A stretch of 64,000 bases of DNA from Amycolatopsis japonica (GTDB taxonomy: Bacteria > Actinomycetota > Actinomycetes > Mycobacteriales > Pseudonocardiaceae): NCBI RefSeq assembly GCF_000732925.1, contig NZ_CP008953.1, positions 1,922,001 through 1,986,000 on the forward strand, written 5' to 3'. The notes beneath the pieces were generated by a model. The model saw only the letters and a program-made list of their open reading frames with translations, ran no database searches and was not told where the DNA came from. A program made the translations under genes and the position numbers. Within the stretch, counting starts at the first letter, position 1. Each line of letters opens with the position of its first letter. Of the stretch, positions 1 through 9,686 are shown in pieces.

Positions 1-420
1 TTCGCGTTCGTCCTCGGTACCGCGGCGGGCGTGCTGGTGCGCAAGACCTTGCCCGCCATCGCGATCACGGCCGCGGTGTTCGTCGCGGCCTCGATCACCC
101 TGATGCTCCTGCGGCCGCACTACGCCGAGCCGGTCCGGACGGTCGGCGTCGATCCCTCCACAAAGGACGGATTGATCGTGCGGGCGGGCCGGGTCGCGCC
201 GGACGGCCGGGAGCTGCGTCTGCTCGACGAAGTGCCCGAATGTCCTCGCGGCAAGGGGATGAACGCCTGTGTCGAGGCGGCGGGCTACCGGGACTTCACC
301 GTCTATCAGCCCGCCGGCCGGTTCTGGCGGTTCCAGTGGACCGAGGCGGGCATCCTGCTCGCCGCGACCGCGGTGCTCGGGGGTGTCGCGGCAGGGGGCA
401 CGGTCCGCCGCCGTCGCTGA
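1..420 (+). CDS. C-terminal part of an ABC-2-like membrane transport protein (5' end outside window)
   Basis: The frame is open from the first base and ends with TGA at 418-420, so this is the last 139 residues of a longer protein. Two hydrophobic segments are visible, one near the start (about residues 17-40) and one close to the end (ILLAATAVLGGVAAGG), followed by a short basic tail. The extracellular loop between them holds two Cys residues (PECPRGKGMNAC). The arrangement resembles the C-terminal end of the actinobacterial 'transporter' proteins that work as permeases with a separate ABC ATPase. The family call is inferred from resemblance; the permease core and any partner ATPase lie upstream. 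Confidence 0.55.
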   Translation, partial: FAFVLGTAAGVLVRKTLPAIAITAAVFVAASITLMLLRPHYAEPVRTVGVDPSTKDGLIVRAGRVAPDGRELRLLDEVPECPRGKGMNACVEAAGYRDFTVYQPAGRFWRFQWTEAGILLAATAVLGGVAAGGTVRRRR

Positions 421-440
421 GACGGCGGCGGACCGAGACC

Positions 441-2273
441 TCAGTCCAGCTGCAGTTCGGGCCGGTACAGGTCGAACCAGTGGTAGAGGTCCAGCGCCCG
501 GTCGATCCCCGAGCGCTGGGCCGAGGACATCGTCGCCGGGTCCACTTCGGACACCCGGTGCAGCCAGTCGCGGTCGACCAGCTCGAACACCGGGTTGTCC
601 CGTTCGGTCAGGGCCTCCTTGGCCTGCTGCTGCAACGCCGCCGCGTAGCCGGGGTCCTGAGTGGACGGATACGGGCTCTTGACCCGGTCCCGCACCGAGG
701 CCGGGAGCACGTGTTCGGTCGCGTGCCGCAGCAGGCTCTTCTCCCTGCCGTCGAACGTCTTCAGCGACCAAGGCGTGTTGTAGACGTACTCGACGAGGCG
801 GTGGTCGCAGAACGGCACGCGCACTTCGAGCCCGACCGCCATCGACGCCCGGTCCTTGCGGTCCAGCAGCATCCGCACGAACCGGCTCAGGTGCAGGTTG
901 CAGACCGTGCGCATCTTGCGGTCCTGCTCGCTTTCGCCGTCGAGGTGCTCGACCTGCGCGACGGCGGTGGCGTACTGGTCGGCGATGTAGCCGGGCAGGT
1001 CCAGCTTCTTCTGGACCTCACCGCGCAGGAGGGCGCCGCGCTCACTGGTGAGCCCCATCCGGAAGGCGAGCCAGGGGAACGTCCCCGAGTTCACCGCGGC
1101 CTCGTCGTGGAACCAGCGGTAGCCGCCGAAGACCTCGTCGGCGGATTCGCCGGACAGCGCCACCGTCGACTCCGCGCGGATCGCCTTGAACAGCAGGTAC
1201 AGCGACGTGTCCATGTCGCCGAGCCCGGCCGGGATGTCCCGCGCGGCCAGCACCTTGCGGCGCACCTCCGGGTCGCTGAGCTCGGCCGGGTTCAGCACGA
1301 CGTCCTTGTGGTCGGAGCCGACCAGCTGCGCGACGTCGCGGATGAAGGGCGAGTCCGGGGTGTCGCGCACCTCGTCCGGTTTGAAGTTCTCCTCCTGGCC
1401 CTGGAAATCGACGGAGAACGTGCGCAGCCGCTCGCCCTGTTCGGCCAGCCGCGCCGCGGCGAGACCGGTGACGGCGCTGGAGTCGAGCCCGCCCGAGAGC
1501 AGGACGCAACGGGGCACGTCGGCGATCAGCTGACGGTGCACGATGTCGGTCATCAGCTCGCGAACCCGCTCGACCGTGGTCTCCTGATCGTCCGTGTGCT
1601 GCTTCGCGTCGAGCTTCCAGTACGTCCGCGTACGGATCCCGGAGCGGTCGACCGTGACGATCGTGCCCGGGCCGACCTCGTGCATGCCCTTCCACAGCGA
1701 CCAGCCCGGGGTTTTGGTCATGGCCATCAGTTCGCGCAGGCCGTCGGTGTCGACCACCTTGCGCGCCAAGGGATTCGCGAGGATCGCCTTCGGCTCGGAA
1801 CCGAAGAGGACGCCGTCCGGGGTCGGGTAGTAGTAGAACGGCTTGATGCCCATGCGGTCGCGGATCATCACGAGCTTCTCTTCGCGCTCGTCCCAGATCG
1901 CGAAGGCGTACATGCCGTTCAGGTGGTCGACGACCTCGTCGCCCCACTCCAGATAACCGTGGAGCACGACCTCGGTGTCGCTGTCGGTCTCGAACTTGTG
2001 GCCCCGCTTGAGAAGTTCCTCGCGCAGCTCGGTGAAGTTGTACGCCTCACCGCTGTAGACCATCGCGGCCAGCCCGGCCTCGGCCATCGGCTGCCTGCCG
2101 CCCGGCAGATCGATGATCGCCAGCCGCCGGTGTCCCAGCGCCACGTTCGGCCGGACCCAGTTGCCCGAGTCGTCCGGTCCGCGGCACGCCATCGTCTCGG
2201 TCATCGCGTCGACGACCTCGCGACGTTGTGTCAGATCCGTGTCATAGGAGACCCACCCTGCGATTCCGCACAT
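441..2273 (-). CDS. asnB: Asparagine synthetase, glutamine-hydrolysing (AsnB)
   Basis: Converts aspartate, glutamine and ATP to asparagine. The product is 610 residues. It starts M-C-G-I-A-G, so Cys2 becomes the catalytic N-terminal nucleophile of the glutaminase domain (about 1-210). The synthetase domain carries the PPi-loop SGGLDSS near residue 258. An upstream in-frame start at 2306 exists, but the ATG at 2273 has a strong AGGAGGT ribosome site five bases before it and is the only start that exposes Cys2. The gene is divergent from the kdp operon. Family assignment is firm. Whether it serves primary metabolism or modifies a product cannot be told from sequence. Confidence 0.95.
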   Translation of the reverse strand: MCGIAGWVSYDTDLTQRREVVDAMTETMACRGPDDSGNWVRPNVALGHRRLAIIDLPGGRQPMAEAGLAAMVYSGEAYNFTELREELLKRGHKFETDSDTEVVLHGYLEWGDEVVDHLNGMYAFAIWDEREEKLVMIRDRMGIKPFYYYPTPDGVLFGSEPKAILANPLARKVVDTDGLRELMAMTKTPGWSLWKGMHEVGPGTIVTVDRSGIRTRTYWKLDAKQHTDDQETTVERVRELMTDIVHRQLIADVPRCVLLSGGLDSSAVTGLAAARLAEQGERLRTFSVDFQGQEENFKPDEVRDTPDSPFIRDVAQLVGSDHKDVVLNPAELSDPEVRRKVLAARDIPAGLGDMDTSLYLLFKAIRAESTVALSGESADEVFGGYRWFHDEAAVNSGTFPWLAFRMGLTSERGALLRGEVQKKLDLPGYIADQYATAVAQVEHLDGESEQDRKMRTVCNLHLSRFVRMLLDRKDRASMAVGLEVRVPFCDHRLVEYVYNTPWSLKTFDGREKSLLRHATEHVLPASVRDRVKSPYPSTQDPGYAAALQQQAKEALTERDNPVFELVDRDWLHRVSEVDPATMSSAQRSGIDRALDLYHWFDLYRPELQLD

Positions 2274-2537
2274 CGCTACCTCCTGGTGATTAGTTAGCAC
2301 ATACAACTATTCGTAACACTGGTGTAACACGGTTCGCGCCGCTTGTCTGCCCGAATTGCACGCTCCGTCCGCAGTGCGTCACGGTCTGTGGGGCACGTCA
2401 CCGGGCATCAAGAAGTCGTAAAGGCACCCGATCGGGGCATCAAGAGGCCGTCAGTCCGTCGCCGGAAGCGCCCTGACCTGGCGCAGTGTTGCGAGGTCCT
2501 GGTCGCCGATGGGGTGACCTGTCCTGAGAGGTGCCTA
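2274..2537. promoter_or_regulatory. Divergent promoter region asnB / kdp with two repeat pairs
   Basis: A 264-bp region between divergent transcription units. On the asnB side the heptamer GTGTTAC occurs twice on the minus strand (about 2315-2335), 11 bases apart. On the kdp side GGGCATCAAGA is repeated exactly at 2403-2413 and 2435-2445. That is 32 bp start to start, about three helical turns, so both copies face the same side of the DNA. Direct repeats in this position suit a dimeric response regulator such as KdpE, encoded at the end of the operon. The binding role is inferred. Confidence 0.4.
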
Positions 2538-2621
2538 GTGGCCGACTTGCTCTACGCCGTGCTCCTGATCGGCGTATTCGTGGTTCTCGCCCTGACCCTT
2601 CGCGGTCTGGAAAAGCTGTGA
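2538..2621 (+). CDS. 27-residue single-pass membrane peptide at head of kdp operon
   Basis: A GTG start at 2538 follows a GAGAGGTG ribosome site. The product (VADLLYAVLLIGVFVV, then a short tail ending RGLEKL) is one hydrophobic helix with a charged C-terminus. Its TGA stop overlaps the GTG start of kdpF (GTGA at 2618-2621), which implies translational coupling. KdpF itself is the next frame, so this is a second miniprotein in front of kdpA. I do not recognise a named family. It may be a further accessory peptide of the Kdp complex; that is inference from size, topology and coupling. Confidence 0.6.
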   Translation: MADLLYAVLLIGVFVVLALTLRGLEKL

Positions 2622-2719
2622 CCGGCACGGGAGCCGTGGCCAACGTCGTCGGCGGACTGCTGGCGCTGGGGCTGATCGTCTATTTGTTCATCGCACTGGT
2701 CAGGCCGGAGAAATTCTGA
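2618..2719 (+). CDS. kdpF: KdpF, small stabilising subunit of the K+-ATPase
   Basis: This is a 33-residue peptide with one transmembrane helix (VVGGLLALGLIVYLFIALV) ending in RPEKF. That ending is the typical KdpF pattern of a helix followed by RPE(K/R)F. KdpF is a lipid-like peptide that stabilises the KdpABC complex. Its start overlaps the stop of the preceding miniprotein, and its TGA (2717-2719) shares one base with the kdpA ATG, so all three are likely translated in series. Confidence 0.85.
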   Translation: MTGTGAVANVVGGLLALGLIVYLFIALVRPEKF

Positions 2720-4389
2720 TGTCAGACACGATGGCCGGCCTCCTGCAGGCCGGCCTCCTCCTCGTCGCGCTCGCCGTGGTCTACCGGCCACTGGGCGATT
2801 ACATGGCGCGCGTCTTCACTGTGTCTTCTGTCGAGAAGCACACCAAGGCCGAACGCGGCCTGTACCGCCTGTTCCGGGTGAACCCCGGATCGGAACAGCA
2901 CTGGAAGACCTACGCGTCCGCCGTGATCGGCTTCTCGTTCGTCTCCGTCGTCTTCCTGTACCTGCTTCAGCGGCTCCAAGCGATCCTGCCGTGGAGCCTC
3001 GGCAAGGAACCGGTCTCGCCGGCGGTCGCCTTCAACACCGCCGTCAGCTTCGTGACGAACACGAACTGGCAGTCCTACAGCCCTGAAGCGACCATGGGTC
3101 ACTTCGTGCAGATGGCCGGCTTGACCGTGCAGAACTTCCTTTCCGCCGCCGTCGGCCTTTCGGTCGCCATCGCGGTCGTCCGCGGCTTCGTCCGCTCGAA
3201 GACCGACCGCCTCGGCAACTTCTGGGTGGACCTGACGCGCGGCACGATCCGGATCCTGCTGCCGATCGCGTTCGTGGCGGCGATCGCGCTGATCGCGCTC
3301 GGCGTCGTGCAGAGCCTCAAGAGCGGCGTCGACGTCCTCAACCCGGACGGCAGCACGAGCAAGATCGCGCTCGCGCCCGCAGCGAGCCAGGAGGCGATCA
3401 AGGAACTCGGCACCAACGGCGGCGGCATCTTCAACGCCAACTCCGCGCACCCGTTCGAGAACCCGAACGCCTGGACCAACCTGATCGAGATCTTCCTGAT
3501 CCTGGTCATCCCGGTCTCGCTGACCCGCACCTTCGGCAAACTCGTCGGCAACACGCGGCAGGGCTACGTCCTGCTTTCGGTGATGGCCGGGCTGTTCACC
3601 GCGATGCTCGCGGTCACCTGGCTGTCCGAAGCCAACGCGAGCGGACCGGCGTCGCTGGCCGCCGGGGCGAACCTGGAGGGCAAGGAACAGCGGTTCGGCA
3701 TCGGCCTGAGTTCGCTGTTCGCCAACGCCACCACCGGCACGTCGACCGGCGCGGTCAACGGCGCGCACGACAGCTACAGCGGGCTCGGCGGCGGAGGCGC
3801 GCTGCTCAACATGCTGCTGGGCGAGATCTCGCCGGGCGGGGTGGGCACCGGTCTGTACGGCATCCTCGTGATGGCCGTGATCGCGATGTTCCTCGCCGGG
3901 CTGATGGTCGGCCGGACGCCGGAGTACCTGGGGAAGAAACTCGGCAAACGCGAGGTCACCTGCGCGGCCGTCTCCATGCTGGCGATGCCGACCGTGGTCC
4001 TGCTCGGCTCCGGTGTCGCGCTGATGCTGGCCGACACCCCGGCCGCCATGACGAACTCGGGCGCGCACGGCCTTTCCGAAGTCCTTTACGCCTACGCCTC
4101 GGCGGGCAACAACAACGGCAGCGCGTTCGGCGGGCTCACCGTGACGAACGACTGGTTCCAGTCCTCGCTGTCGGTGGCGATGCTGCTCGGCCGGTTCATC
4201 CCGATCCTGGCCGTACTGTGCCTGGCCGGATCCCTTGCCTCCCAACGGAAGGTTCCGGAGACCGCCGGCACGCTGCCCACCACCGGGCCGCTCTTCGGCA
4301 CGATGCTCGCGGGCACGATCGTGCTCGTCGCGGCCCTCACCTTCATCCCGGCGCTCGCGCTCGGGCCCATAGCAGAGGCACTGGCATGA
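2719..4389 (+). CDS. kdpA: Potassium-transporting ATPase A subunit (channel-like)
   Basis: KdpA binds and conducts K+ across the membrane in the high-affinity Kdp ATPase. The product has 556 residues, the usual size, and about ten hydrophobic segments. Selectivity-filter-type stretches are visible: [10 protein letters not shown] near residue 115, TNGGG near 231, and [10 protein letters not shown] near 465. It starts on the last base of the kdpF stop and overlaps the start of kdpB (ATGA at 4386-4389). The family assignment is certain. Confidence 0.97.
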   Translation: MSDTMAGLLQAGLLLVALAVVYRPLGDYMARVFTVSSVEKHTKAERGLYRLFRVNPGSEQHWKTYASAVIGFSFVSVVFLYLLQRLQAILPWSLGKEPVSPAVAFNTAVSFVTNTNWQSYSPEATMGHFVQMAGLTVQNFLSAAVGLSVAIAVVRGFVRSKTDRLGNFWVDLTRGTIRILLPIAFVAAIALIALGVVQSLKSGVDVLNPDGSTSKIALAPAASQEAIKELGTNGGGIFNANSAHPFENPNAWTNLIEIFLILVIPVSLTRTFGKLVGNTRQGYVLLSVMAGLFTAMLAVTWLSEANASGPASLAAGANLEGKEQRFGIGLSSLFANATTGTSTGAVNGAHDSYSGLGGGGALLNMLLGEISPGGVGTGLYGILVMAVIAMFLAGLMVGRTPEYLGKKLGKREVTCAAVSMLAMPTVVLLGSGVALMLADTPAAMTNSGAHGLSEVLYAYASAGNNNGSAFGGLTVTNDWFQSSLSVAMLLGRFIPILAVLCLAGSLASQRKVPETAGTLPTTGPLFGTMLAGTIVLVAALTFIPALALGPIAEALA

Positions 4390-6479
4390 CCATGACTCAA
4401 GAACGGACCCCGGAGGAGATCTCCCAGCACCACGTGGAGAACACCGGCCGGGTCGGCGCGGGGATCTTCAGCCCCCGCCAGCTGCTGACCTCGCTCCCGG
4501 AGGCGCTGCGCAAGCTCAACCCCAAGCACCAGCTCGGCAACCCGGTCATGTTCGTGGTGTGGATCGGCTCGGCGCTGACCACGATCTTCGCGATCACCGA
4601 CCCGAGCGTGTTCACCATCCTCATCACGATCTGGCTGTGGTTCACCGTCCTGTTCGCGAATCTCGCCGAGGCCGTCGCGGAGGGCCGGGGCAAGGCGCAG
4701 GCGGAAACCCTGCGGCGCAGCAAGAAGGATACCGTCGCGCGCCGTCTCACCGAGGACGGCGACGAGGAGACCGTGCCCGGTGCCGACCTGCGTGTCGGTG
4801 ACCTGGTGGTCGTCGAGGCCGGACAGGTCATCCCGGGCGACGGAGACGTCGTCGAGGGCATCGCGACCGTCGACGAATCGGCCATCACCGGCGAGTCGGC
4901 CCCGGTCATCCGCGAATCCGGCGGCGACCGGTGCGCGGTCACCGGCGGCACCACGGTGCTTTCCGACCGCGTCGTCGTGAAGATCACCACCAAACCCGGT
5001 GAGTCCTTTGTGGACCGCATGATCGCCTTGGTGGAGGGCGCTTCCCGGCAGAAGACGCCGAACGAGATCGCGCTGACGATCCTGCTCTCCACGCTCACGA
5101 TCATCTTCCTGCTCGCCGTCGTGGCGCTGCAGCCGATGGCGGGCTACTCGGGCAGCCAGCAGTCGGTGATCGTGCTGACCGCGTTGCTGGTCTGCCTGAT
5201 CCCGACGACGATCGGCGCGCTGCTGTCCGCGATCGGCATCGCGGGCATGGACCGGCTGGTGCAGCGCAACGTCCTCGCCACCAGCGGTCGCGCGGTGGAG
5301 GCCGCGGGCGACGTTTCGACACTGCTGCTGGACAAGACCGGCACGATCACCTTCGGCAACCGCAAGGCCACCGAGCTGATCCCGGTCGGCGAGTCCACTG
5401 TGGACGACATCGCCAAGGCGGCCCGGCTCTCCAGCCTCGCCGACGGCACGCCGGAGGGCCGCAGCATCGTCGAACTCGTCGCGAGGGAGCACGGGCTCGC
5501 GGAGACCGCGTCCGCCGACGAGAAGCTCGCGGACTTCGTGGAGTTCACCGCGCAGACCCGGATGAGCGGTATCGACATCGGCGGACGGCAGGTCCGCAAG
5601 GGTGCCACCGCGGCCGTCCGGGAATGGGTCCGCGAACGCGGCGGAGAGATGCCGGACGAGACCGAAAGCGTCGTCGACGAGATCAGCCAGCAGGGCGGGA
5701 CCCCGCTGGTGGTCGCGGAGTACGACGGCGCGAAAGCGTTCGTGCGCGGCGTGATCCGGCTGTCCGATGTGGTCAAACCCGGGATGAGGGAGCGGTTCGT
5801 CCAGCTTCGTTCGATGGGGATCAAGACCGTCATGATCACCGGGGACAACCCGCTCACCGCCAAGGCCATCGCGCGGGACGCGGGCGTCGACGACTACCTC
5901 GCCGAGGCCAAACCCGAAGACAAGATGGCGCTGATCAAGAAGGAGCAGGAAGGCGGGCGGCTGGTCGCGATGACCGGCGACGGCACCAACGACGCGCCCG
6001 CGCTCGCGCAGTCCGACGTCGGCGTCGCGATGAACACCGGGACCTCCGCCGCCAAGGAGGCGGGGAACATGGTGGACCTCGACTCCGATCCGACGAAACT
6101 GATCGAGATCGTGGAGATCGGCAAGCAGTTGCTGATCACCCGCGGCGCGCTGACCACCTTCAGCGTCGCCAACGACCTCGCGAAGTACTTCGCGATCCTG
6201 CCCGCGATGTTCACCGGCATCTTCGCCCAGCTCGGCGCGCTCAACGTCATGCAGCTCGCGACGCCGAAGTCGGCGATCCTGTCGGCGGTCATCTTCAACG
6301 CCCTGATCATCGTCGGGCTGATCCCGCTCGCCCTGCGCGGCGTCCGGTACAAACCGTCCTCGGCCTCGGCGCTGCTGCGCCGGAACCTGCTGGTCTACGG
6401 CCTTGGCGGCATCGTCAGCCCGTTCCTCGGGATCTGGCTGATCGATCTGCTCGTCCGTCTCATCCCTGGAATCGGGTGA
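4386..6479 (+). CDS. kdpB: Potassium-transporting ATPase B subunit (P-type ATPase)
   Basis: This is the catalytic P-type ATPase subunit, which hydrolyses ATP to drive K+ through KdpA. The product is 697 residues. The phosphorylation motif DKTGT has its Asp at about residue 316. TGES of the actuator domain is near 168, and [11 protein letters not shown] of the hinge is near 529. The ATG at 4386 overlaps the kdpA stop; a second ATG two codons on is the alternative. kdpC follows after four bases. Confidence 0.97.
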   Translation: MTMTQERTPEEISQHHVENTGRVGAGIFSPRQLLTSLPEALRKLNPKHQLGNPVMFVVWIGSALTTIFAITDPSVFTILITIWLWFTVLFANLAEAVAEGRGKAQAETLRRSKKDTVARRLTEDGDEETVPGADLRVGDLVVVEAGQVIPGDGDVVEGIATVDESAITGESAPVIRESGGDRCAVTGGTTVLSDRVVVKITTKPGESFVDRMIALVEGASRQKTPNEIALTILLSTLTIIFLLAVVALQPMAGYSGSQQSVIVLTALLVCLIPTTIGALLSAIGIAGMDRLVQRNVLATSGRAVEAAGDVSTLLLDKTGTITFGNRKATELIPVGESTVDDIAKAARLSSLADGTPEGRSIVELVAREHGLAETASADEKLADFVEFTAQTRMSGIDIGGRQVRKGATAAVREWVRERGGEMPDETESVVDEISQQGGTPLVVAEYDGAKAFVRGVIRLSDVVKPGMRERFVQLRSMGIKTVMITGDNPLTAKAIARDAGVDDYLAEAKPEDKMALIKKEQEGGRLVAMTGDGTNDAPALAQSDVGVAMNTGTSAAKEAGNMVDLDSDPTKLIEIVEIGKQLLITRGALTTFSVANDLAKYFAILPAMFTGIFAQLGALNVMQLATPKSAILSAVIFNALIIVGLIPLALRGVRYKPSSASALLRRNLLVYGLGGIVSPFLGIWLIDLLVRLIPGIG

Positions 6480-6483
6480 CCTC

Positions 6484-7095
6484 GTGAAACCGTTGTTCAA
6501 ACAGACCCTCGCCGGGCTGCGGGTCCTGCTCGTCTTCACCGTCCTGCTGGGTGTCGTCTACCCGCTCGGCGTGTGGGCGGTCTCCCGCATCCCCGGCCTC
6601 GAAGGCAACGCCGAGGGCTCGATCATCACCCAGAACGGGCAAGCCGTCGGTTCGTCGCTGATCGGCGTCGACCCGGTCGCGGCGGACCCCGCCAAGGATC
6701 CGTGGTTCCACAACCGCCCGTCCGCGGGCTCGAAGGATGTCCTCGGCCCCGGCGACCCGTCGTCGTCCGGTCCGTCGAACAAGGGCCCGTACAACGAGGA
6801 CCTGGTCGCCGCGATCGGCGAACGCAAGAACCTCATCGCCGCCCGCGAAGGCGTCCAGGAGTCGCAGGTGCCGGCCGACGCGGTGACGGCGTCGGGATCG
6901 GGGATGGATCCGGCGATCAGCGTCGCCTACGCCGACCTCCAGATCCCGCGAGTGGCCAGGAACACGGGCCTGTCCGAGGAGAAGGTCCGGCAGCTCGTCG
7001 CGGAGAACACGAGCGGCGCCGGGATCGGTGTGCCGGGCGTCAATGTGCTGAAGGTCAACTTGGCCGTGCGCGACGCGGCCGGAGGAGCACACTGA
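6484..7095 (+). CDS. kdpC: Potassium-transporting ATPase C subunit
   Basis: KdpC is the 203-residue accessory subunit that raises the ATP affinity of KdpB. It has one N-terminal transmembrane segment (about residues 12-35) and an extracytoplasmic domain with the family pattern of a phased QxVGSSLIG segment, then FHNRPS. The GTG start lies four bases after the kdpB stop. The acidic and polar C-terminal region ends in VNVLKVNLAVRDAAGG, close to other actinobacterial KdpC ends. Confidence 0.95.
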   Translation: MKPLFKQTLAGLRVLLVFTVLLGVVYPLGVWAVSRIPGLEGNAEGSIITQNGQAVGSSLIGVDPVAADPAKDPWFHNRPSAGSKDVLGPGDPSSSGPSNKGPYNEDLVAAIGERKNLIAAREGVQESQVPADAVTASGSGMDPAISVAYADLQIPRVARNTGLSEEKVRQLVAENTSGAGIGVPGVNVLKVNLAVRDAAGGAH

Positions 7096-7100
7096 CAGAC

Positions 7101-9686
7101 GTGGACGAGAACACGACCAAGCCGCGCCGGGGTGAGCTGAGGATCTACCTCGGCGCGGCCCCGGGCGTCGGCAAGACCTACGCGATGCTCGGCGAGGCGC
7201 GACGCCGCCTCGACCGGGGCACCGACGTGGTCATCGGCCTGGTCGAGACGCATGGCCGGAAGAAGACCGCGGAGCTCGTCGAAGGCCTGGAGACCGTGCC
7301 ACGCCGCCGGTCCGCGCACCGGGACCGCGAGTTCGAGGAGATGGATCTCGACGCCCTGCTCGCCCGCGCCCCCGAGGTCGCGGTGGTCGACGAACTCGCG
7401 CACACCAACGTGCCGGGTTCGCGCAACGAGAAGCGCTGGCAGGACATCGACGAACTGCTCGCCGCCGGGATCGACGTCCTCTCCACGGTCAACGTGCAGC
7501 ATCTGCAGAGCCTCAACGACGTCGTCGAGCGGATCACCGGCGTCACCCAGCAGGAGACGGTGCCCGACGAGGTCGTGCGGCGGGCCGAGCAGCTGGAGCT
7601 GGTCGACATCACCCCCGAAGCGCTCCGGCGGCGACTGGCGCACGGCAACGTGTACCCGGCCGAGCGGATCGACGCGGCGCTGGGCAACTACTTCCGGCCC
7701 GGCAACCTCACCGCGCTGCGGGAGCTCGCGCTGCTGTGGGTCGCCGACCAGGTCGACGTCGCGCTGCAGAGGTACCGGGCCGAGCAGAAGATCACCGACA
7801 CGTGGGAAGCCCGCGAACGGGTGGTCGTGTCCATCACCGGCGGGCCGGAGAGCGAGACACTGATCCGCCGTGCGAGCCGCATCGCGAACCGCGCGGGCGC
7901 CGAACTGCAGGTGCTGCACATCCTGCGCGGCGACGGACTCGCCGGGATGGGGCCGACGGCGGTCGGCAAGTACCGGAAACTGGCCGAGGAGGTCGGCGCG
8001 ACGTTCCACACCGTCGTCGGCGACGACGTGCCGACCGCGCTGCTCGACTTCGCGCAGGGGGTGAACGCCACACAGCTCGTCGTCGGGACCTCACGCCGGT
8101 CACGCGTGGCGCGGCTGTTCGACGAAGGCATCGGCGCGGCCGTGGTCCAGCGCTCCGGCCCGATCGACGTCCACATGGTCACGCACGCCCAAGCGGGCGG
8201 ACGGCTGCGCGCCCGGTTCAACCGCAGCCCGCTCACGGCTTCGCGGCGCCTGACCGGCTGGGCGCTCTCGCTGGTGCTGCCCGCGTTGGCGACGCTGGTC
8301 GGTGTCCTGCTGCGGGATCACCTCGACTTCTCCACCGACGTGGTCGACTACGTCCTCGCGACGGTGCTGGTCGCGCTCGCGGGCGGGCTCGGGCCCGCGC
8401 TGCTCGCGGCGGTGGTCTCGGCCGGGCTGCTGAACTTCTTCTTCACCCCGCCGCTGTACACGCTGACCGTCCACGAACCGCGCAACGTGATCACGCTGGT
8501 CGCGATGGTGCTCGTGGCGATCCTCGTCGCGGCGGTCGTCGACACCGCGGCCCGGCGCGCGACGCAGGCCGCGCGGGCGCGGACCGAGGCGGCGCTGCTG
8601 GCGTCGTACGCGCGGACCGTGCTCACCCACACCAACCCGATCGAGCGGCTGCTGGAGAAGGTCCGCGAGAACTTCGGGATGACTTCGGTGACCCTGCTGG
8701 AAAAACGGGACGGGAAGTGGAAACGGGTGGCGAACGCCGGCACGGATCCCTGCGCGGACCCGGATCAGGCCGACGCCGACATCGCCGTCACCGCCGACGT
8801 CCACCTGACGCTGCGGGGCCGCGCGCTGCCCGCGTCGGACCGGGGAGTGCTGGAAGCCGTGGCAGGGCAGGCGTTGCTGGCCCTGCGGCAGCAGCGGACG
8901 GCGAAGGCGGCCATCCGGGCCGAACGCAAGGCCGAGGCGACCGAACTGCGCACGGCGTTGCTTTCGGCCGTGGGACACGATCTCCGGACGCCGCTGACGT
9001 CCATCAAGGCGTCCATCGGGAGCCTGCGCGCGACCGACATCTCACTGTCCGAAGAGGACACCGACGAGCTGCTCGAAGCGATCGAGGAATCGGCGGACCG
9101 GCTCGCCGGGCTGATCGACAACCTGCTCGACTCGTCGCGGCTGGCGACCGGTGCCGTACGCCCGCATCTGCGCCCCGTGGGCTACGACGAGGTCGTCTCG
9201 CACGCTTTGTCCAATGTGGACAACTCGGATTCGGTCGTGGTCGCGATCGACTCGAGGCTTCCGTCGGTGTGCGCCGATCCCGGTCTGCTGGAACGGGTGG
9301 TGGCGAACGTGATCGACAACGCCCTGCGCCACGGCGCGTCCGGCGAACCGGTCTCGGCGCGGGCCAGCACGCATTCCGAACACGTCGAACTGCGTATCGT
9401 CGACCATGGGCGCGGGCTCAAGAAGGGCACCGCGGATTCGGCTTTCGCGCCGTTCCAACGGCTCGGGGGAGACCGGGACAGCGTGCCCGGCGTGGGACTG
9501 GGGCTGTCGGTCGCCAAGGGGTTCACCGAGGCGATGGGCGGGCGGATCCGGGCGGAGGACACGCCGGGCGGCGGGCTCACCGTCGTCATCTCGCTGCCCG
9601 CATATGTTGGTCAGGATCCGGAAAAGAGCCTCCTCGCTTTCGACGACGAGGGCCTCGAGAACGAAGAGGAGGAGCGAGTGCGATGA
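7101..9686 (+). CDS. kdpD: Sensor histidine kinase KdpD
   Basis: KdpD senses K+ limitation or turgor and phosphorylates KdpE. Its N-terminal KdpD domain has Walker A APGVGKT near residue 20. A universal-stress-protein-like domain follows (about 235-370). Four transmembrane helices lie at about 390-500, then a GAF-like segment. The kinase core has the H-box GHDLRTPL with His near 626 and an ATPase domain ending near 830. The C-terminal tail is strongly acidic. Start is uncertain: GTG 7101 is the first standard start, but the GGAGGAGC ribosome site (7081-7088) is better spaced for an in-frame CTG at 7092, which would overlap the kdpC stop. Confidence 0.95.
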   Translation: MDENTTKPRRGELRIYLGAAPGVGKTYAMLGEARRRLDRGTDVVIGLVETHGRKKTAELVEGLETVPRRRSAHRDREFEEMDLDALLARAPEVAVVDELAHTNVPGSRNEKRWQDIDELLAAGIDVLSTVNVQHLQSLNDVVERITGVTQQETVPDEVVRRAEQLELVDITPEALRRRLAHGNVYPAERIDAALGNYFRPGNLTALRELALLWVADQVDVALQRYRAEQKITDTWEARERVVVSITGGPESETLIRRASRIANRAGAELQVLHILRGDGLAGMGPTAVGKYRKLAEEVGATFHTVVGDDVPTALLDFAQGVNATQLVVGTSRRSRVARLFDEGIGAAVVQRSGPIDVHMVTHAQAGGRLRARFNRSPLTASRRLTGWALSLVLPALATLVGVLLRDHLDFSTDVVDYVLATVLVALAGGLGPALLAAVVSAGLLNFFFTPPLYTLTVHEPRNVITLVAMVLVAILVAAVVDTAARRATQAARARTEAALLASYARTVLTHTNPIERLLEKVRENFGMTSVTLLEKRDGKWKRVANAGTDPCADPDQADADIAVTADVHLTLRGRALPASDRGVLEAVAGQALLALRQQRTAKAAIRAERKAEATELRTALLSAVGHDLRTPLTSIKASIGSLRATDISLSEEDTDELLEAIEESADRLAGLIDNLLDSSRLATGAVRPHLRPVGYDEVVSHALSNVDNSDSVVVAIDSRLPSVCADPGLLERVVANVIDNALRHGASGEPVSARASTHSEHVELRIVDHGRGLKKGTADSAFAPFQRLGGDRDSVPGVGLGLSVAKGFTEAMGGRIRAEDTPGGGLTVVISLPAYVGQDPEKSLLAFDDEGLENEEEERVR

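Noticed and set aside
441..2273. asnB as part of a peptide antibiotic cluster
   Set aside because: No synthetase or tailoring genes around it; the adjacent genes are potassium transport.
240..2297. A 685-codon plus-strand frame opposite asnB
   Set aside because: asnB is complete on the other strand with Cys2 and AGGAGGT; no domain in the antisense frame.
4092..6539. An 815-codon open frame antisense to kdpA/kdpB
   Set aside because: Composition is Arg/Asp/Gly-rich shadow sequence; kdpB on the plus strand is unequivocal.
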